Positions 7,752 to 18,504 are shown, counted from the stretch's first letter. The stretch is 48,316 bases of DNA from Actinomycetota bacterium (GCA_030837345.1 JAUPKQ010000172.1:1-48316), one strand, 5' to 3'. Translations and numbers: made by a program. Notes: generated by a model not told the origin, from the letters alone.

Positions 7752-8492
7752 TCAGGCCAGGGTCGTGCCCAGGAGAATCTCCAGCTCGGCCCGGGTCTCG
7801 TCGCACGAGCGGTGCAGAACACCGATCATGCCGACCGCGGCGGCGGCGTGCACGTTCTGGGGCAGGTCGTCGACCATGATGCAACGTTCCGGGGAGAGAT
7901 CGAGGCGGTCGCACGTCAGACGGAAGATCTCGGGCTGAGGTTTCCGCAGGCCGACCTGGCCGGAGATCACGATCTCGTCGAACAGCCCGTCCCACAAGGC
8001 CTCCGGATAGTGGTCGCCCCAGGAGTTCGAGAGCAGAGCCGTTCGTACGCCGAGCGAGCGGGCCCGCCGCACCACGGCGACCATGTCCGGATCGAGGGAC
8101 TCCAGTCCCGCGAGAATCCGGCGTACCAGGCCGTCCGCCGCGACCGTCGACCCCCGGACAGAGAGCTCGTGCGCGAGCATCCGCTCGAACTCGCTCACGC
8201 TGAGCTCGCCGCGTTCCAACCGGTGCACGGGCGACTCCCTGACGGGTGCCGCCTGGAAGACCTCCTCGATGGCCTGCGGCTCCCCGAACCCGGTGCCGGT
8301 CGTCTCCCCCGGCCCGATGGCGGGGCCCAGACTGCCGGCCCAGGCCTCCATCACGTGACGGAAGTGGTCGAAATTGATCACGTCCTGCGCGGCCCACGAG
8401 GTCATCGCCCTGTCGAGGGCACCGGTGAGCACCCCACCCCAGTCGACCACGAGCCCGTACTGTCCCAGCCGGTCTTCGCCCCTGACGTCCAC
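7752..8492 (-). CDS. HAD-superfamily (subfamily IA) hydrolase
   Basis: About 246 residues. Motif I is LVVDWGGVLT: the nucleophile is Asp17 but the usual second aspartate is Gly19, as in the DFGGVL class. Motif II is ALLSNSWGD, motif III RKPQPEIF with the conserved lysine, and motif IV CIMVDDLPQNV. The helical cap lies at about residues 30-120. Lack of the second Asp argues against ordinary phosphatase chemistry, though many DxGG members are annotated as phosphatase-like. The substrate is unknown. I chose GTG 8492, not an upstream start at 8549: a TACGAT hexamer lies 6 nt before it and the extra N-terminus would be encoded by a DNA repeat. Confidence 0.82.
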   Translation of the reverse strand: MDVRGEDRLGQYGLVVDWGGVLTGALDRAMTSWAAQDVINFDHFRHVMEAWAGSLGPAIGPGETTGTGFGEPQAIEEVFQAAPVRESPVHRLERGELSVSEFERMLAHELSVRGSTVAADGLVRRILAGLESLDPDMVAVVRRARSLGVRTALLSNSWGDHYPEALWDGLFDEIVISGQVGLRKPQPEIFRLTCDRLDLSPERCIMVDDLPQNVHAAAAVGMIGVLHRSCDETRAELEILLGTTLA

Positions 8493-8498
8493 GTCGCC

Positions 8499-8504
8499 AT
8501 CGTA
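8499..8504 (-). promoter_or_regulatory. -10 hexamer of the HAD hydrolase gene (leaderless)
   Basis: Minus-strand TACGAT ends 6 nt before GTG 8492. It supports that start over the upstream alternative at 8549. Confidence 0.5.
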
Positions 8505-8510
8505 GGCATC

Positions 8511-8552
8511 CCGGGCTCCACCTGACACGAGCCGGGCTCCACTTGGCACGGG
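8511..8552. repeat. 21-bp imperfect tandem repeat
   Basis: Two copies of CCGGGCTCCACNTGNCACGNG (8511-8531 and 8532-8552) differ at three positions, followed by the start of a third (CCGGGCGT). They fill the space between the CpaE-like gene and the HAD gene. Confidence 0.75.
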
Positions 8553-8559
8553 CCGGGCG

Positions 8560-9945
8560 TCACGAGGACCTGGCGAGGGCCAGCTGAGCGGCCGCGGTCT
8601 CGTTCTCCAGGGAGGTCTCCAACGAGAGGGCCAGCGCGCCGACCGCGCGCCGGGCGGGTGAGCCCGGAACCATCTCGACGAGCGTCCGCCCCGCCAGCAT
8701 CACGGCGTCGCAGGCCGCGCGGTCGTCAGGCACCAGCAGGACGTCCCGCACCCCCGCGTACCGGGCGAGAGCCTCGGCGATCCGCCGGCCCGGATCACGG
8801 CCGACAGCCTCCGCCCGGACCCGCGTGACAACGACCCGGGGCCGCACCGCAGGCCCCAGCACATCAGCCAGGTCGGAGAGGCCACGGACGAGGCGCTGGA
8901 GACCGATCGGCTCCGCTCCGCCGACGGCGAGGACGACGTCCGCCGCGGCCAGCGCGGACAGAGTCGCACCGTTTCGACGGGGAGCGGCCGTGTCGAAAGT
9001 GATCTCCTCGTCGGCCTCGAGACCGAACCCGCAGTCGACCACGGTCCACCGTGCCAGGTCACGGGCCCGTTGCCACAGCACCTCCAGACCGCTCGGGCGC
9101 AGTTCCGGCCAGCGCGAAGGCTGGGGCAGGCCGGTCAGCACCCGCAAGGTCGGCGACAGGCTGAGAGCGAGCCGGGCGAGACGCCCGACGTCCAGAGCCG
9201 CGTGGTTCGCGGAGCGCACGGCACCGGCGATCCCTCCGCTCTCGTCGAGCAGGCCGAGAGCCTGCGCGACGCTCGGGCCGTACGTGTCGGCGTCGACGAT
9301 GAGCGTCTGACCGCCGAGGGCCGCCAGCTCCCCGGCGAGTGTGAGGGCGACCGTCGTCCGGCCGGGGGCCCCCGACGGACCCCACACCGCGACGATGCGG
9401 CCGCGCCCGCCCGGAACGGCGACGCCCCGCCCACCCACCAGGTGCGGGGCACCGCTCGAAGGACCGTGCCGTGGATGCGACAGGGCCCCGGCGGGGTCCG
9501 CGGGCCAGGTCCGCTCCGAGACCGGATCCGCCGGAACGGCACCTGGCCGGACCGGGCGGTCGGGGATGTCCCGCCGACGGTGAGCCATGGCCCCGACGGC
9601 CTCGGACACGGCGGAGGCGACGTCAGCGGCAGGGGCCTCCGCGGGAACGACGTAGGCGATCCCGAGACCGGAGAGGCGGTCTCCGGCGTCCGGATCGAGG
9701 GGATCGGCCAACCCGACGAGGGCGACGGCGCAGCTCTCCAGCTGCCGGACGGCCTCACGATCCAACCGGTACAGATCGCTGGAGACGACCACGGCACCCG
9801 CGAAGCCGGCGAGCGCCGCCGCGAGCAGTTCGGTCAGATCGGCGCACCGGCGCACGACCTGGACCTCTCCGTGCAGCCGCTCCAGACCGGTGACGAGCGA
9901 TGCCTCCCAGACGCCGGTGACGGCGATGAGGACGCGAATGCTCAT
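8560..9945 (-). CDS. CpaE-like MinD/ParA-family ATPase with a variant Walker A
   Basis: A 461-residue protein. Residues 1-120 resemble a degenerate receiver domain, as in CpaE. A variable proline/glycine-rich linker (about 120-180) follows, then a MinD/ParA ATPase domain. The P-loop reads GPSGAPGRTT (189-198), with arginine where lysine is expected, and Walker B is TLIVDAD (D218, D220). TVVDCGFGLE and DVVLAVGGAEPIGL continue the fold. CpaE proteins guide pilus or Tad secretion assembly, but no TadA/CpaF ATPase or prepilin gene is nearby. It overlaps the upstream SAF-domain gene by ATGA, so the two are translationally coupled. Related actinobacterial proteins are sometimes labelled septum-site-determining; the function here is unproven. 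Confidence 0.8.
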   Translation of the reverse strand: MSIRVLIAVTGVWEASLVTGLERLHGEVQVVRRCADLTELLAAALAGFAGAVVVSSDLYRLDREAVRQLESCAVALVGLADPLDPDAGDRLSGLGIAYVVPAEAPAADVASAVSEAVGAMAHRRRDIPDRPVRPGAVPADPVSERTWPADPAGALSHPRHGPSSGAPHLVGGRGVAVPGGRGRIVAVWGPSGAPGRTTVALTLAGELAALGGQTLIVDADTYGPSVAQALGLLDESGGIAGAVRSANHAALDVGRLARLALSLSPTLRVLTGLPQPSRWPELRPSGLEVLWQRARDLARWTVVDCGFGLEADEEITFDTAAPRRNGATLSALAAADVVLAVGGAEPIGLQRLVRGLSDLADVLGPAVRPRVVVTRVRAEAVGRDPGRRIAEALARYAGVRDVLLVPDDRAACDAVMLAGRTLVEMVPGSPARRAVGALALSLETSLENETAAAQLALARSS

Positions 9946-10703
9946 CGGGCCGCCCCTGCTGACGGTTCGGGTGCCGACGGCTCAGGGGCCGACGGTTCAG
10001 GGGCCGACGGTTCGCGTGCCGGATCCTCGCCCGGATGTGGGAGAGGTAGGGACGGGACGGGAACAAGGGCGATCTTGGCCTCATTGGCGAGGGCGTCGAG
10101 GACGGCGCGCAGTTCGCCCTCGTCGAGCAGCACCTGGACGGCGCCGGTGCCGCTGGCGGCCAGTCCGGTCCCGGGAGCGGCGATCGCATAGACCTCCGCC
10201 GCCCTCGCGATCCGGACAGGGGACGCATAGGAGGTCGTCCCCGCCCGGTTCTCCTTCGCGGAGGACCAGAGGTCGACACCCGCTCCGGCGCGCAGACCGG
10301 CAGGCAAAGGAGCGGGTACGGGAACCGAGACCGGGCGCCTGACCAGGGCGGCTGCGGGACCGAGCGCTGCCGTCGGCACGAGCTCTCCCGCGCCGACCGG
10401 CCGCATGAGGACCGTCCCGGCAGGGAGCGGGGACCGGGCCGACAGATACCCGGAGGCACCGGCCGCGAGGTGGGCGGCCACGACGTGGAGGTCACCTACT
10501 CGCAGCTGATGCCCGGAGGGCAGATCGGCCGCCGCCGAGTAGAGCGGCTCGGTATGCCCGGCGGCGGAGACGATCCTGGCACCGATCACGATCGACAAGA
10601 GGACGAGGACCACTCCGACGATCAGTCGTCCGTCTCTCCAGGAGGGCGGCCGGAGCCGGACCGCCGGAACGCGCACTTCACCCACGACGCCTCCCCGCGT
10701 CAT
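9942..10703 (-). CDS. Membrane-anchored SAF-domain (CpaB/RcpC-like) protein
   Basis: About 253 residues. A short cytoplasmic N-terminus precedes one membrane helix (LIVGVVLVLLSIVIGARIVS), then an extracytoplasmic SAF domain (PLYSAAADLPSGHQLRVGDL, then SPLPAGTVLMRPVGAGELV). The C-terminal half is less conserved and ends in an APEPS repeat. SAF proteins of the CpaB/RcpC class sit in the periplasm or wall near Tad pilus secretins. Here the only partner is the overlapping CpaE-like gene. The start is set at ATG 10703; a longer frame to 10751 is possible. No strong ribosome-binding site is visible. Confidence 0.78.
   Translation of the reverse strand: MTRGGVVGEVRVPAVRLRPPSWRDGRLIVGVVLVLLSIVIGARIVSAAGHTEPLYSAAADLPSGHQLRVGDLHVVAAHLAAGASGYLSARSPLPAGTVLMRPVGAGELVPTAALGPAAALVRRPVSVPVPAPLPAGLRAGAGVDLWSSAKENRAGTTSYASPVRIARAAEVYAIAAPGTGLAASGTGAVQVLLDEGELRAVLDALANEAKIALVPVPSLPLPHPGEDPAREPSAPEPSAPEPSAPEPSAGAAR
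9961..10020. repeat. Four 15-bp tandem repeats encoding the APEPS tail
   Basis: Four contiguous 15-bp units of the form GACGGTTCAGGGGCC (9961, 9976, 9991, 10006), with 1-3 differences each, lie in the 3' end of the SAF-domain gene. They encode repeating SAPEP pentapeptides. The unit length is a multiple of three, so copy-number change would lengthen or shorten the tail without a frameshift. Confidence 0.9.
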
Positions 10704-10792
10704 CTGATGCAGATCACGGCTTCGTCGATCTTCGCAGACCGGGCCGAGCAATGCCCAGGTCTTGGGCCGGGCCGTGGACGCGCCACGGCGGA

Positions 10793-11044
10793 TCAGTCGA
10801 GCTCAGCCTCCAAGGGGGTCACGCCGTCAGGGAGGGCCCGCTTGCGTGCTTCCACCTTGCGGCGGGTCTCTTCGTACTTGCGCTGGATGTACGCCTCCAG
10901 CTCACTCGCCTCGATCCGCCAGGTACCGCGGCCACCGATCTGGATCGCCGGGAGCTCCCCCGACGTGACCAGGGCCCGGGCCTGCACCGGTGTGACGTTG
11001 AGGATCTCAGCGACATCCGACAGCAGGTAGAAGCGTGGAGGCAC
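10793..11044 (-). CDS. Small excisionase/BldC-like helix-turn-helix DNA-binding protein
   Basis: An 83-residue protein. It opens PPRFYLLSDVAEILNVTPVQ, the first helices of a MerR/excisionase-type winged helix. The wing follows in ELPAIQIGGRGTWRIEASEL, then a basic helix IQRKYEETRRKVEARKR. Nearly identical small proteins are widespread in actinobacteria, with no defined targets known to me. It precedes the SAF and CpaE-like genes on the same strand with a gap of about 90 bp. The frame extends to 11173, but the extra N-terminus is unlike the family. GTG 11044 has CAGACT (one base off TANNNT) 6 nt upstream. Confidence 0.85.
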   Translation of the reverse strand: MPPRFYLLSDVAEILNVTPVQARALVTSGELPAIQIGGRGTWRIEASELEAYIQRKYEETRRKVEARKRALPDGVTPLEAELD

Positions 11045-11310
11045 GACGCCAGTCTGGCATGAGGACCGTCCTCGGCCCTCGCTCCGTCCACAGGCTGCGA
11101 ACAGGCCCGCGTTCATCCACAGGCAGGGTCCGCGCACCGTCCGCAGAGGGATCCCGCGCGGACGACGCCGCACCTCGGTTCAGCGTCGGCGTCGGTCTCG
11201 GTTTCGGCGTCGGCTTCGGTGAAGTGGATGGACGCCCCCGAGGAAACGATCGGCGGCTGCCGGTGGCGCACCCGGCCATGATCGGGGGACAACTCGGTCA
11301 CAACGTGAGG

Positions 11311-11859
11311 TCAGGTCCTGGCGCGGACGTGGGCGAGCGCCGCGACGGGGATGACGAGAACCCCCCGCACGAGACCGGGACGGCGTGGGTCGTCGAGGGC
11401 ATGGAGCGCGACGTCCAGGTGGTCGGCTCCCGCCCGGTCGATCGTTCCGTCGACCTCGCTGCCGTCGGTCAGCCGGACCCGGACTCCGCTCCGGTCACGC
11501 GCCAGGCGCCGCAGCACCGTGGTGAGCCTCACGCGACGGGCGAGTTCTCCCCCCGGGACGTCGGCGCGACGGGACAGACCGCTGACCCCGCCCACCGCGC
11601 CGAGCGGTACCAGGACGGACCCGGCGTCGTCCTTCAGCAGGACCCAGTCGGAGCCGACGTCCATCAGCCGCCCGGTCAGACGTTCCCCACCGAGCAACCG
11701 GACGCCGAGGGTCTCGTCGAGATGGGCCCGCAGACGGTCTGCGAGACGCAGTGCTGACCTCTCGGCCCGGCCGAGGTCAGCGGCGTCAGCCTCGAGGACG
11801 GCTCGCTCGGTCGCCTCGGCGAACGCCTCCAGGTCCGTGAACAAGAGTTCCCAACGCAT
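11311..11859 (-). CDS. Uncharacterised protein with two Sm-like strand modules
   Basis: A 182-residue protein I do not recognise by name. The first 60 residues form a charged helical segment (FTDLEAFAEATERAVLEADA). Two similar beta modules follow: GGERLTGRLMDVGSDWVLLK with VLVPLGAVGGV, and GVRVRLTDGSEVDGTIDRAG with a later VLVIPVAALAHV. Each reads like an Sm/LSm-type barrel strand set, so an RNA- or nucleic-acid-binding scaffold is conceivable, but this is inference. There is no signal peptide. ATG 11859 is preceded by TACCGT at 6 nt, fitting a leaderless transcript, and this start removes an unlikely N-terminal extension. Confidence 0.7.
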   Translation of the reverse strand: MRWELLFTDLEAFAEATERAVLEADAADLGRAERSALRLADRLRAHLDETLGVRLLGGERLTGRLMDVGSDWVLLKDDAGSVLVPLGAVGGVSGLSRRADVPGGELARRVRLTTVLRRLARDRSGVRVRLTDGSEVDGTIDRAGADHLDVALHALDDPRRPGLVRGVLVIPVAALAHVRART

Positions 11860-11865
11860 GTGATC

Positions 11866-11871
11866 ACGGTA
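11866..11871 (-). promoter_or_regulatory. -10 hexamer of the Sm-like protein gene (leaderless)
   Basis: Minus-strand TACCGT ends 6 nt before ATG 11859. The surrounding TGATCACGG / GTCACGG sequence is partly palindromic. Confidence 0.45.
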
Positions 11872-11997
11872 GTCACGGTGGCCCGTCGTATCGGAAACCG
11901 TTCGCGGCTTCACACCCCGACGGAGAGGCTACCCATCACATGCGACTACCTGTAGTAACTTCTCACTCACTATACGTGAGCACAGGGGGGAGGTTGC

Positions 11998-12342
11998 ATG
12001 CCGACGACCCATCTGGTCCTCCGCTGCGAGGACGTGGAGGCGTGCGCCTCCTTCTACGAGAACGTCCTCGGGGTTCCGGTGCACCGCCAGGAGGGGCCCA
12101 CGGCGGACGTCGAGCTGGGACCGATCGTCGCCACCCTGGTACCCGGCGAGGACCCGGCCGGCTCCGCCCACGGGATGATCATCGAGATCGAGGTGATCGA
12201 CGTCCGTGATGCCGTGAACGTCGTGCGCGAGCGAGGGGCGACGGTTCTCACGGAGCCGGTCCGCACCGAGTGGGGCACGGAGTCCGCGTTCGTCGAGGGG
12301 CCTGAGGCGGCGATGGTGGTGGAGTTCTACCGCCGACGGTGA
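11998..12342 (+). CDS. VOC (glyoxalase/bleomycin-resistance fold) protein
   Basis: A 114-residue single-module VOC protein: THLVLRCEDVEACASFYENV starts the first beta-alpha-beta unit, and the last strand is EAAMVVEFYRR with the usual metal-ligand glutamate. His5 near the N-terminus and the glutamate in VVEFY fit a metal site, though the set is incomplete in a monomer and these proteins dimerise. The substrate cannot be inferred. ATG 11998 follows GGGGGGAGG at good spacing. The unusually A+T-rich upstream stretch (about 11935-11985), including CACTATACGTG, probably holds its promoter, divergent from the preceding gene. Confidence 0.85.
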   Translation: MPTTHLVLRCEDVEACASFYENVLGVPVHRQEGPTADVELGPIVATLVPGEDPAGSAHGMIIEIEVIDVRDAVNVVRERGATVLTEPVRTEWGTESAFVEGPEAAMVVEFYRRR

Positions 12343-12436
12343 GATCCCGAGGTCCCACCGACCGTTGTCCACAGCCCCCCGGACCCCTATGGACATCACA
12401 ACACGCACCATCTTCACTTGACGCATGCCATCGACG

Positions 12437-12456
12437 TCAAACTTCATCAAACTTCA
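12437..12456. repeat. 10-bp tandem duplication before the LysM gene
   Basis: TCAAACTTCA occurs twice in tandem about 25 bp before the chosen start of the LysM-domain gene. A TTGACG at 12418 could be a -35 element upstream of it; no good -10 could be assigned. Confidence 0.6.
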
Positions 12457-12480
12457 TCGTTCACGGTCCAGCGAGCTCCG

Positions 12481-13266
12481 ATGACCCCGTCGCGAGCACG
12501 CGCCGGACTGGCCGCCGGCGTCATGGCCTGGCTGGCGGCCTCGAGATTCCTGCTGGCGACCGTGGTCGATCTGATGCCCGCGATGGACGGCCGCTCGACC
12601 GAACCCGACGACGCTCTCGCGGCACTCGCGTCCGTCGTCGGGTTGGCGCTGCTCACCTGGCTGGGACTCGCCACAGCCGTCACCCTCGTCACCGTCCTGC
12701 GCTCCAGCCTCGGGGAACGAGACACGACACACCCCTTCGGGACGGCCCTCGTGCCCCCGGCCGTGCGACACGCCTTGGTGGTTCTCCTCACGGCCGCCCT
12801 GCTGTCCGGCGTCGCCCCCGCGCACGCCTCGACCGGGCACTCCAGGTTCCGGGGCCCGGGCCCCGGCGTCCCGGGCACCCCCGGTGTCTGCGTGACCTCG
12901 GTGACGGACCGGGGCACCGGGTTCGCCCCACGGCACGACGACACCCGTCGCGCACTCGATCCGGCCTGGCCGACCGGTCCTCCGGCCCGCGCCGAGGCCG
13001 GTGATCTCCTCGACCCTGCCTGGCGTCCGCAAGGACATACCCGGCCCGTCGTCCTCTCGGACGACACCGTCGTCGTCCGGAGCGGCGACACCCTGTGGGA
13101 CATCGCGGCACGGCAGTTGGGCAGCGCCGCGACGGACACCGAGATCGCTCACTCCTGGCCGCTCTGGTTCTCTGCCAACCGCTCCGTCATCGGGGCCGAT
13201 CCGGACCGGCTCCGGCCCGGTCAGCGACTGCGCCCACCCGATCTTGCTTCGGAAGGACCACGATGA
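12481..13266 (+). CDS. Membrane protein with a C-terminal LysM domain
   Basis: About 261 residues. Hydrophobic helices at the N-terminus (GVMAWLAASRFLLATVVDLM and LASVVGLALLTWLGLATAV) are followed by HALVVLLTAALLSGVAPAHA, which ends like a signal sequence. A proline/glycine-rich stretch leads to a C-terminal LysM module: VVRSGDTLWDIAARQLG ... WPLWFSANRSVIG ... LRPGQRLRPP. LysM domains bind peptidoglycan, so the C-terminus should lie outside the membrane. ATG 12481 is the first good start; a TTG at 12418 in the same frame may instead be part of a promoter. The gene overlaps the next one by ATGA, so they are coupled. This pair sits beside secA, as in other actinobacteria. Confidence 0.82.
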   Translation: MTPSRARAGLAAGVMAWLAASRFLLATVVDLMPAMDGRSTEPDDALAALASVVGLALLTWLGLATAVTLVTVLRSSLGERDTTHPFGTALVPPAVRHALVVLLTAALLSGVAPAHASTGHSRFRGPGPGVPGTPGVCVTSVTDRGTGFAPRHDDTRRALDPAWPTGPPARAEAGDLLDPAWRPQGHTRPVVLSDDTVVVRSGDTLWDIAARQLGSAATDTEIAHSWPLWFSANRSVIGADPDRLRPGQRLRPPDLASEGPR

Positions 13267-13835
13267 GCGCTGTCGCCACGGTTCCGGCTCCCGCCCTGCG
13301 CCTTCGCCCCGTTCCCGTGGCGGAACCACGCCCGGCGCTGCGGGTGGTCCCGCAGAAGGAAGAGCCACGTCCTCCGGTCCCGGTTCCCGGCGGGCCTGGC
13401 CCAGCGGGAGAGACAAGTCCGGCGGGCGAACGACGGGCCGAAGACCGGTCGTCGGATCGCCTGACGGGACGGTCGTTCCCGGCCGACACGTCACCGGCAG
13501 CCGACATGTCACCGGCGGCTGCCTGGGCCAGGCAGTTCCTCCAGACGGCACTGGAAGCGACGGCCGGCCGTCGTCCGGTGAGCCAGTTGCTCCGCTGGAG
13601 CAGCGAGGACGTGTACGCCGTCCTCTCGCGGCGCGCCGCGCTCGCCGCCCGGCTCGGACGTACGGCAAACATCGCCGTCCGCTGCTCGGTCCGCTCGATG
13701 CATCTGCGTCCGCCGTGCGCCGGAGTGATCGAAGCCTGTGCCGTCGTGTCCGACCGGGGGCGGATCCGGGCTGTGGCTCTGCGGCTGGAAGAGATCGGGG
13801 GACGCTGGAAGGTGACAGCGCTCGAGATCGGTTGA
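13263..13835 (+). CDS. Rv3235-family protein
   Basis: A 190-residue protein. The first about 85 residues are proline-rich and probably disordered (PAPALRLRPVPVAEPRPALR). The conserved domain starts at AWARQFLQTALEATAGRRPV, continues through LLRWSSEDVYAVLSRRAALA and ends RIRAVALRLEEIGGRWKVTA. This matches the actinobacterial Rv3235 family, which lies next to secA. No enzyme motif, signal peptide or membrane helix is visible. Translation is coupled to the LysM gene by a 4-base overlap, and both converge on secA. The function is unknown; the fixed gene neighbourhood suggests a role at the envelope or in export. Confidence 0.83.
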   Translation: MSAVATVPAPALRLRPVPVAEPRPALRVVPQKEEPRPPVPVPGGPGPAGETSPAGERRAEDRSSDRLTGRSFPADTSPAADMSPAAAWARQFLQTALEATAGRRPVSQLLRWSSEDVYAVLSRRAALAARLGRTANIAVRCSVRSMHLRPPCAGVIEACAVVSDRGRIRAVALRLEEIGGRWKVTALEIG

Positions 13836-13855
13836 CCACCACCGGCCGAGCCGTC

Positions 13856-13886
13856 CACCGAGGCGCGGGAACAGCGCGCCCCGGTG
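13856..13886. terminator. Bidirectional hairpin between the Rv3235-family gene and secA
   Basis: CACCG-A-GGCGCG pairs with CGCGCC-C-CGGTG: 6-bp inner and 5-bp outer stems separated by one mismatch, with a GGAACAG loop (13868-13874). It lies 20 bp after one stop codon and 37 bp from the other. Confidence 0.7.
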
Positions 13887-13923
13887 ACGACGGCTCAGCT
13901 ACGGAACCTCAAGTGCCTGAATC

Positions 13924-16644
<2,721 letters not shown>

Positions 16645-16831
16645 GGGGCGTCTCCCAGCACTTGAGCCCTTGCCCGCCACGATTCGGCGGCACCGTCCGG
16701 ACACGACGAACAGGGGCACGAAGGAGTGCCCGCCTGCCATCGTAGGCCGCCCGGCCCGTCAGATGCGCGCATGCTCGCCACCCCAGGCTCCGACGTTGCC
16801 GAACCAGCCTCCGACCGGCAAGGGTGACCTC

Positions 16832-17950
16832 ATGAAGCCGCCGGACCGGGCACCGACCCTTTTCGGGGATGGCGTCACTCTGCGTGCACACCGAGCGAGC
16901 GACGAGGTCGACGTGGTCGCTCAGTGCCGCGATTCGCTGACCCAGCGGTGGACCGTCATACCGGTCCCCTACGAGATCCACGACGCCCGGAGCTGGATCA
17001 GTTCCCGGGAAGGCGCCTGGGCGTCCGGTACGGAGTACTCGTTCGCCGTCGAGCACGCCGGCCGGTTCGCCGGCAGCGTCGACCTCCGGCCGCAGGGGCA
17101 CGCGGGCCTGGACGTCGGGTACGGCCTGGCTCCGTGGGCACGAGGACAGGGCCTCGCCGTCCGGGCCCTGCGGCTCCTGATCCCCTGGGCCTTCGACATC
17201 TTGGGTGCCGAGATCGTGTTCTGGCAGGCCATCGCGGGGAACTGGGCGAGCCGGCGCGTCGCCTGGTCGATCGGCCTGCGGGTCGAGGGGACCGTCCGAG
17301 GGCTGGTCGACCAACGAGGGATACGTCTCGACGGATGGATCGCCTCCCTGCGACGAGGCGACCGGCTGGCCCCGGCTCATCCCTGGTTCGACCCACCGGC
17401 CCTGCCCGGGCACGGGGTCCGCCTGCGCGCCCACCGCCTGGACGACGCCTCCGCCATCGTCGAGGCGTGCAACGACGCCCAGACCCAGCTCTGGCTGGCC
17501 AATCTCCCCCGCCAGTACACCCAGGACGACGCACGCGCCCATCTGGAGGAGATCGCGGAGGAGCAGGCCGCCGGACGCGCTCTCTTCTGGGCGATGGAGG
17601 ACCCGGAGAACGGTGGGCTGATCGGCGAGATCGGCATGTGGGGCCTGGCCCGCGGAGAGGCACGCTCCGCGGAGCTCGGCTACTGGACCCACCCCTCGGC
17701 CCGACGGCGTGGCCTGACGACCGAGGCGATCCGGCTGGCCAGTCGCTATGCCCTGCTCCCACCGGCGAGAGGCGGTCTCGGTCTGGCCCGGCTCGTGATC
17801 CGCGCGGCGGAGGGGAACCTTCCCTCCCAGCAGGTCGCTCTCCGGGCCGGATTCTCACTGACGGGCCGTGACCGGGGCGCGGAACGGCTGGGGGATGGAA
17901 CCATCCAGGATCTGCTGCGTTACGACGTCCTCCCGGGGGAGATCACATGA
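16832..17950 (+). CDS. Tandem-GNAT acetyltransferase (two RimJ-like domains)
   Basis: A 372-residue protein with two full GNAT domains of about 180 residues. Domain one starts GDGVTLRAHRASDEVDVVAQ and has its acetyl-CoA loop at APWARGQGLAVRALRLL. Domain two starts GHGVRLRAHRLDDASAIVEA and has HPSARRRGLTTEAIRLA. Both resemble the RimJ/RimL type that acetylates protein N-termini or small amines, and both keep the R/Q-x-x-G-x-A/T loop, so either could be active. ATG 16832 follows AAGGGTGA. The gene is coupled by ATGA to a third, single-domain GNAT gene. The targets are unknown. Confidence 0.87.
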   Translation: MKPPDRAPTLFGDGVTLRAHRASDEVDVVAQCRDSLTQRWTVIPVPYEIHDARSWISSREGAWASGTEYSFAVEHAGRFAGSVDLRPQGHAGLDVGYGLAPWARGQGLAVRALRLLIPWAFDILGAEIVFWQAIAGNWASRRVAWSIGLRVEGTVRGLVDQRGIRLDGWIASLRRGDRLAPAHPWFDPPALPGHGVRLRAHRLDDASAIVEACNDAQTQLWLANLPRQYTQDDARAHLEEIAEEQAAGRALFWAMEDPENGGLIGEIGMWGLARGEARSAELGYWTHPSARRRGLTTEAIRLASRYALLPPARGGLGLARLVIRAAEGNLPSQQVALRAGFSLTGRDRGAERLGDGTIQDLLRYDVLPGEIT

Positions 17951-18504
17951 GCCGGAACCGACAGCCGAGCTTCGACCTGCCGACGGGTCTGCGACTGCGC
18001 CCGTGGACACAGGCGGATGCCGCCGGGACCCTGCTCGCCATGCAGGACCCCCTGGTCCGCCACTACGCCGGTTTCCTCGTCTCGGACCGGAATCAGGCGC
18101 TCGCCCGGATCCACCGCAGCGCCGGCGCCTGGGCGGACGAAACGGGAGCGCACTGGGCCATCTCCAGCCGCAGCGGCGAGGTGCTCGGCTCGATCGGATT
18201 CGGCCAGCTGCTCAGCGGGGTGGAGAGCGGCTCGGTCGGCTACTGGTTGTTGCCTGAGGTCCGCGGACGCGGTGTGGTGACGGCGGCGGTACGCGTCGGC
18301 ACCACCGCGGTCTTCCAGCACCTGGGATGGCACCGAATCGAGCTCTACCACGCCGTCGAGAACGAGCCCTCCTGCGCCGTCGCCCGCCGGTGCGGGTATC
18401 TGATGGAAGGAGTGATGCGGGACGCGATGCGGTACCCGGACGACGGCCGGTGGTCGAACGAGCACCTGCACGCGCGTCTCGCTAGCGATCCGCCCCCCGG
18501 GTGA
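17947..18504 (+). CDS. RimJ-like GNAT acetyltransferase
   Basis: A 185-residue single GNAT domain: [20 protein letters not shown] at the start, acetyl-CoA loop at [20 protein letters not shown], and the final [20 protein letters not shown] block typical of RimJ-type enzymes. Its ATG overlaps the stop of the tandem-GNAT gene (ATGA), so the locus encodes three related domains in one transcript. The 3' end overlaps the convergent YcaQ-like gene by 23 bp, leaving no room for a terminator. The substrate is unknown. Confidence 0.87.
   Translation: MSRNRQPSFDLPTGLRLRPWTQADAAGTLLAMQDPLVRHYAGFLVSDRNQALARIHRSAGAWADETGAHWAISSRSGEVLGSIGFGQLLSGVESGSVGYWLLPEVRGRGVVTAAVRVGTTAVFQHLGWHRIELYHAVENEPSCAVARRCGYLMEGVMRDAMRYPDDGRWSNEHLHARLASDPPPG

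Noticed and set aside
11185-11220. TCGG-rich hexamer run as a possible regulatory array
   Set aside because: It is low-complexity sequence (TCGGCG, TCGGTC, TCGGTT variants) in a gap of about 270 bp, with no symmetry or spacing rule.
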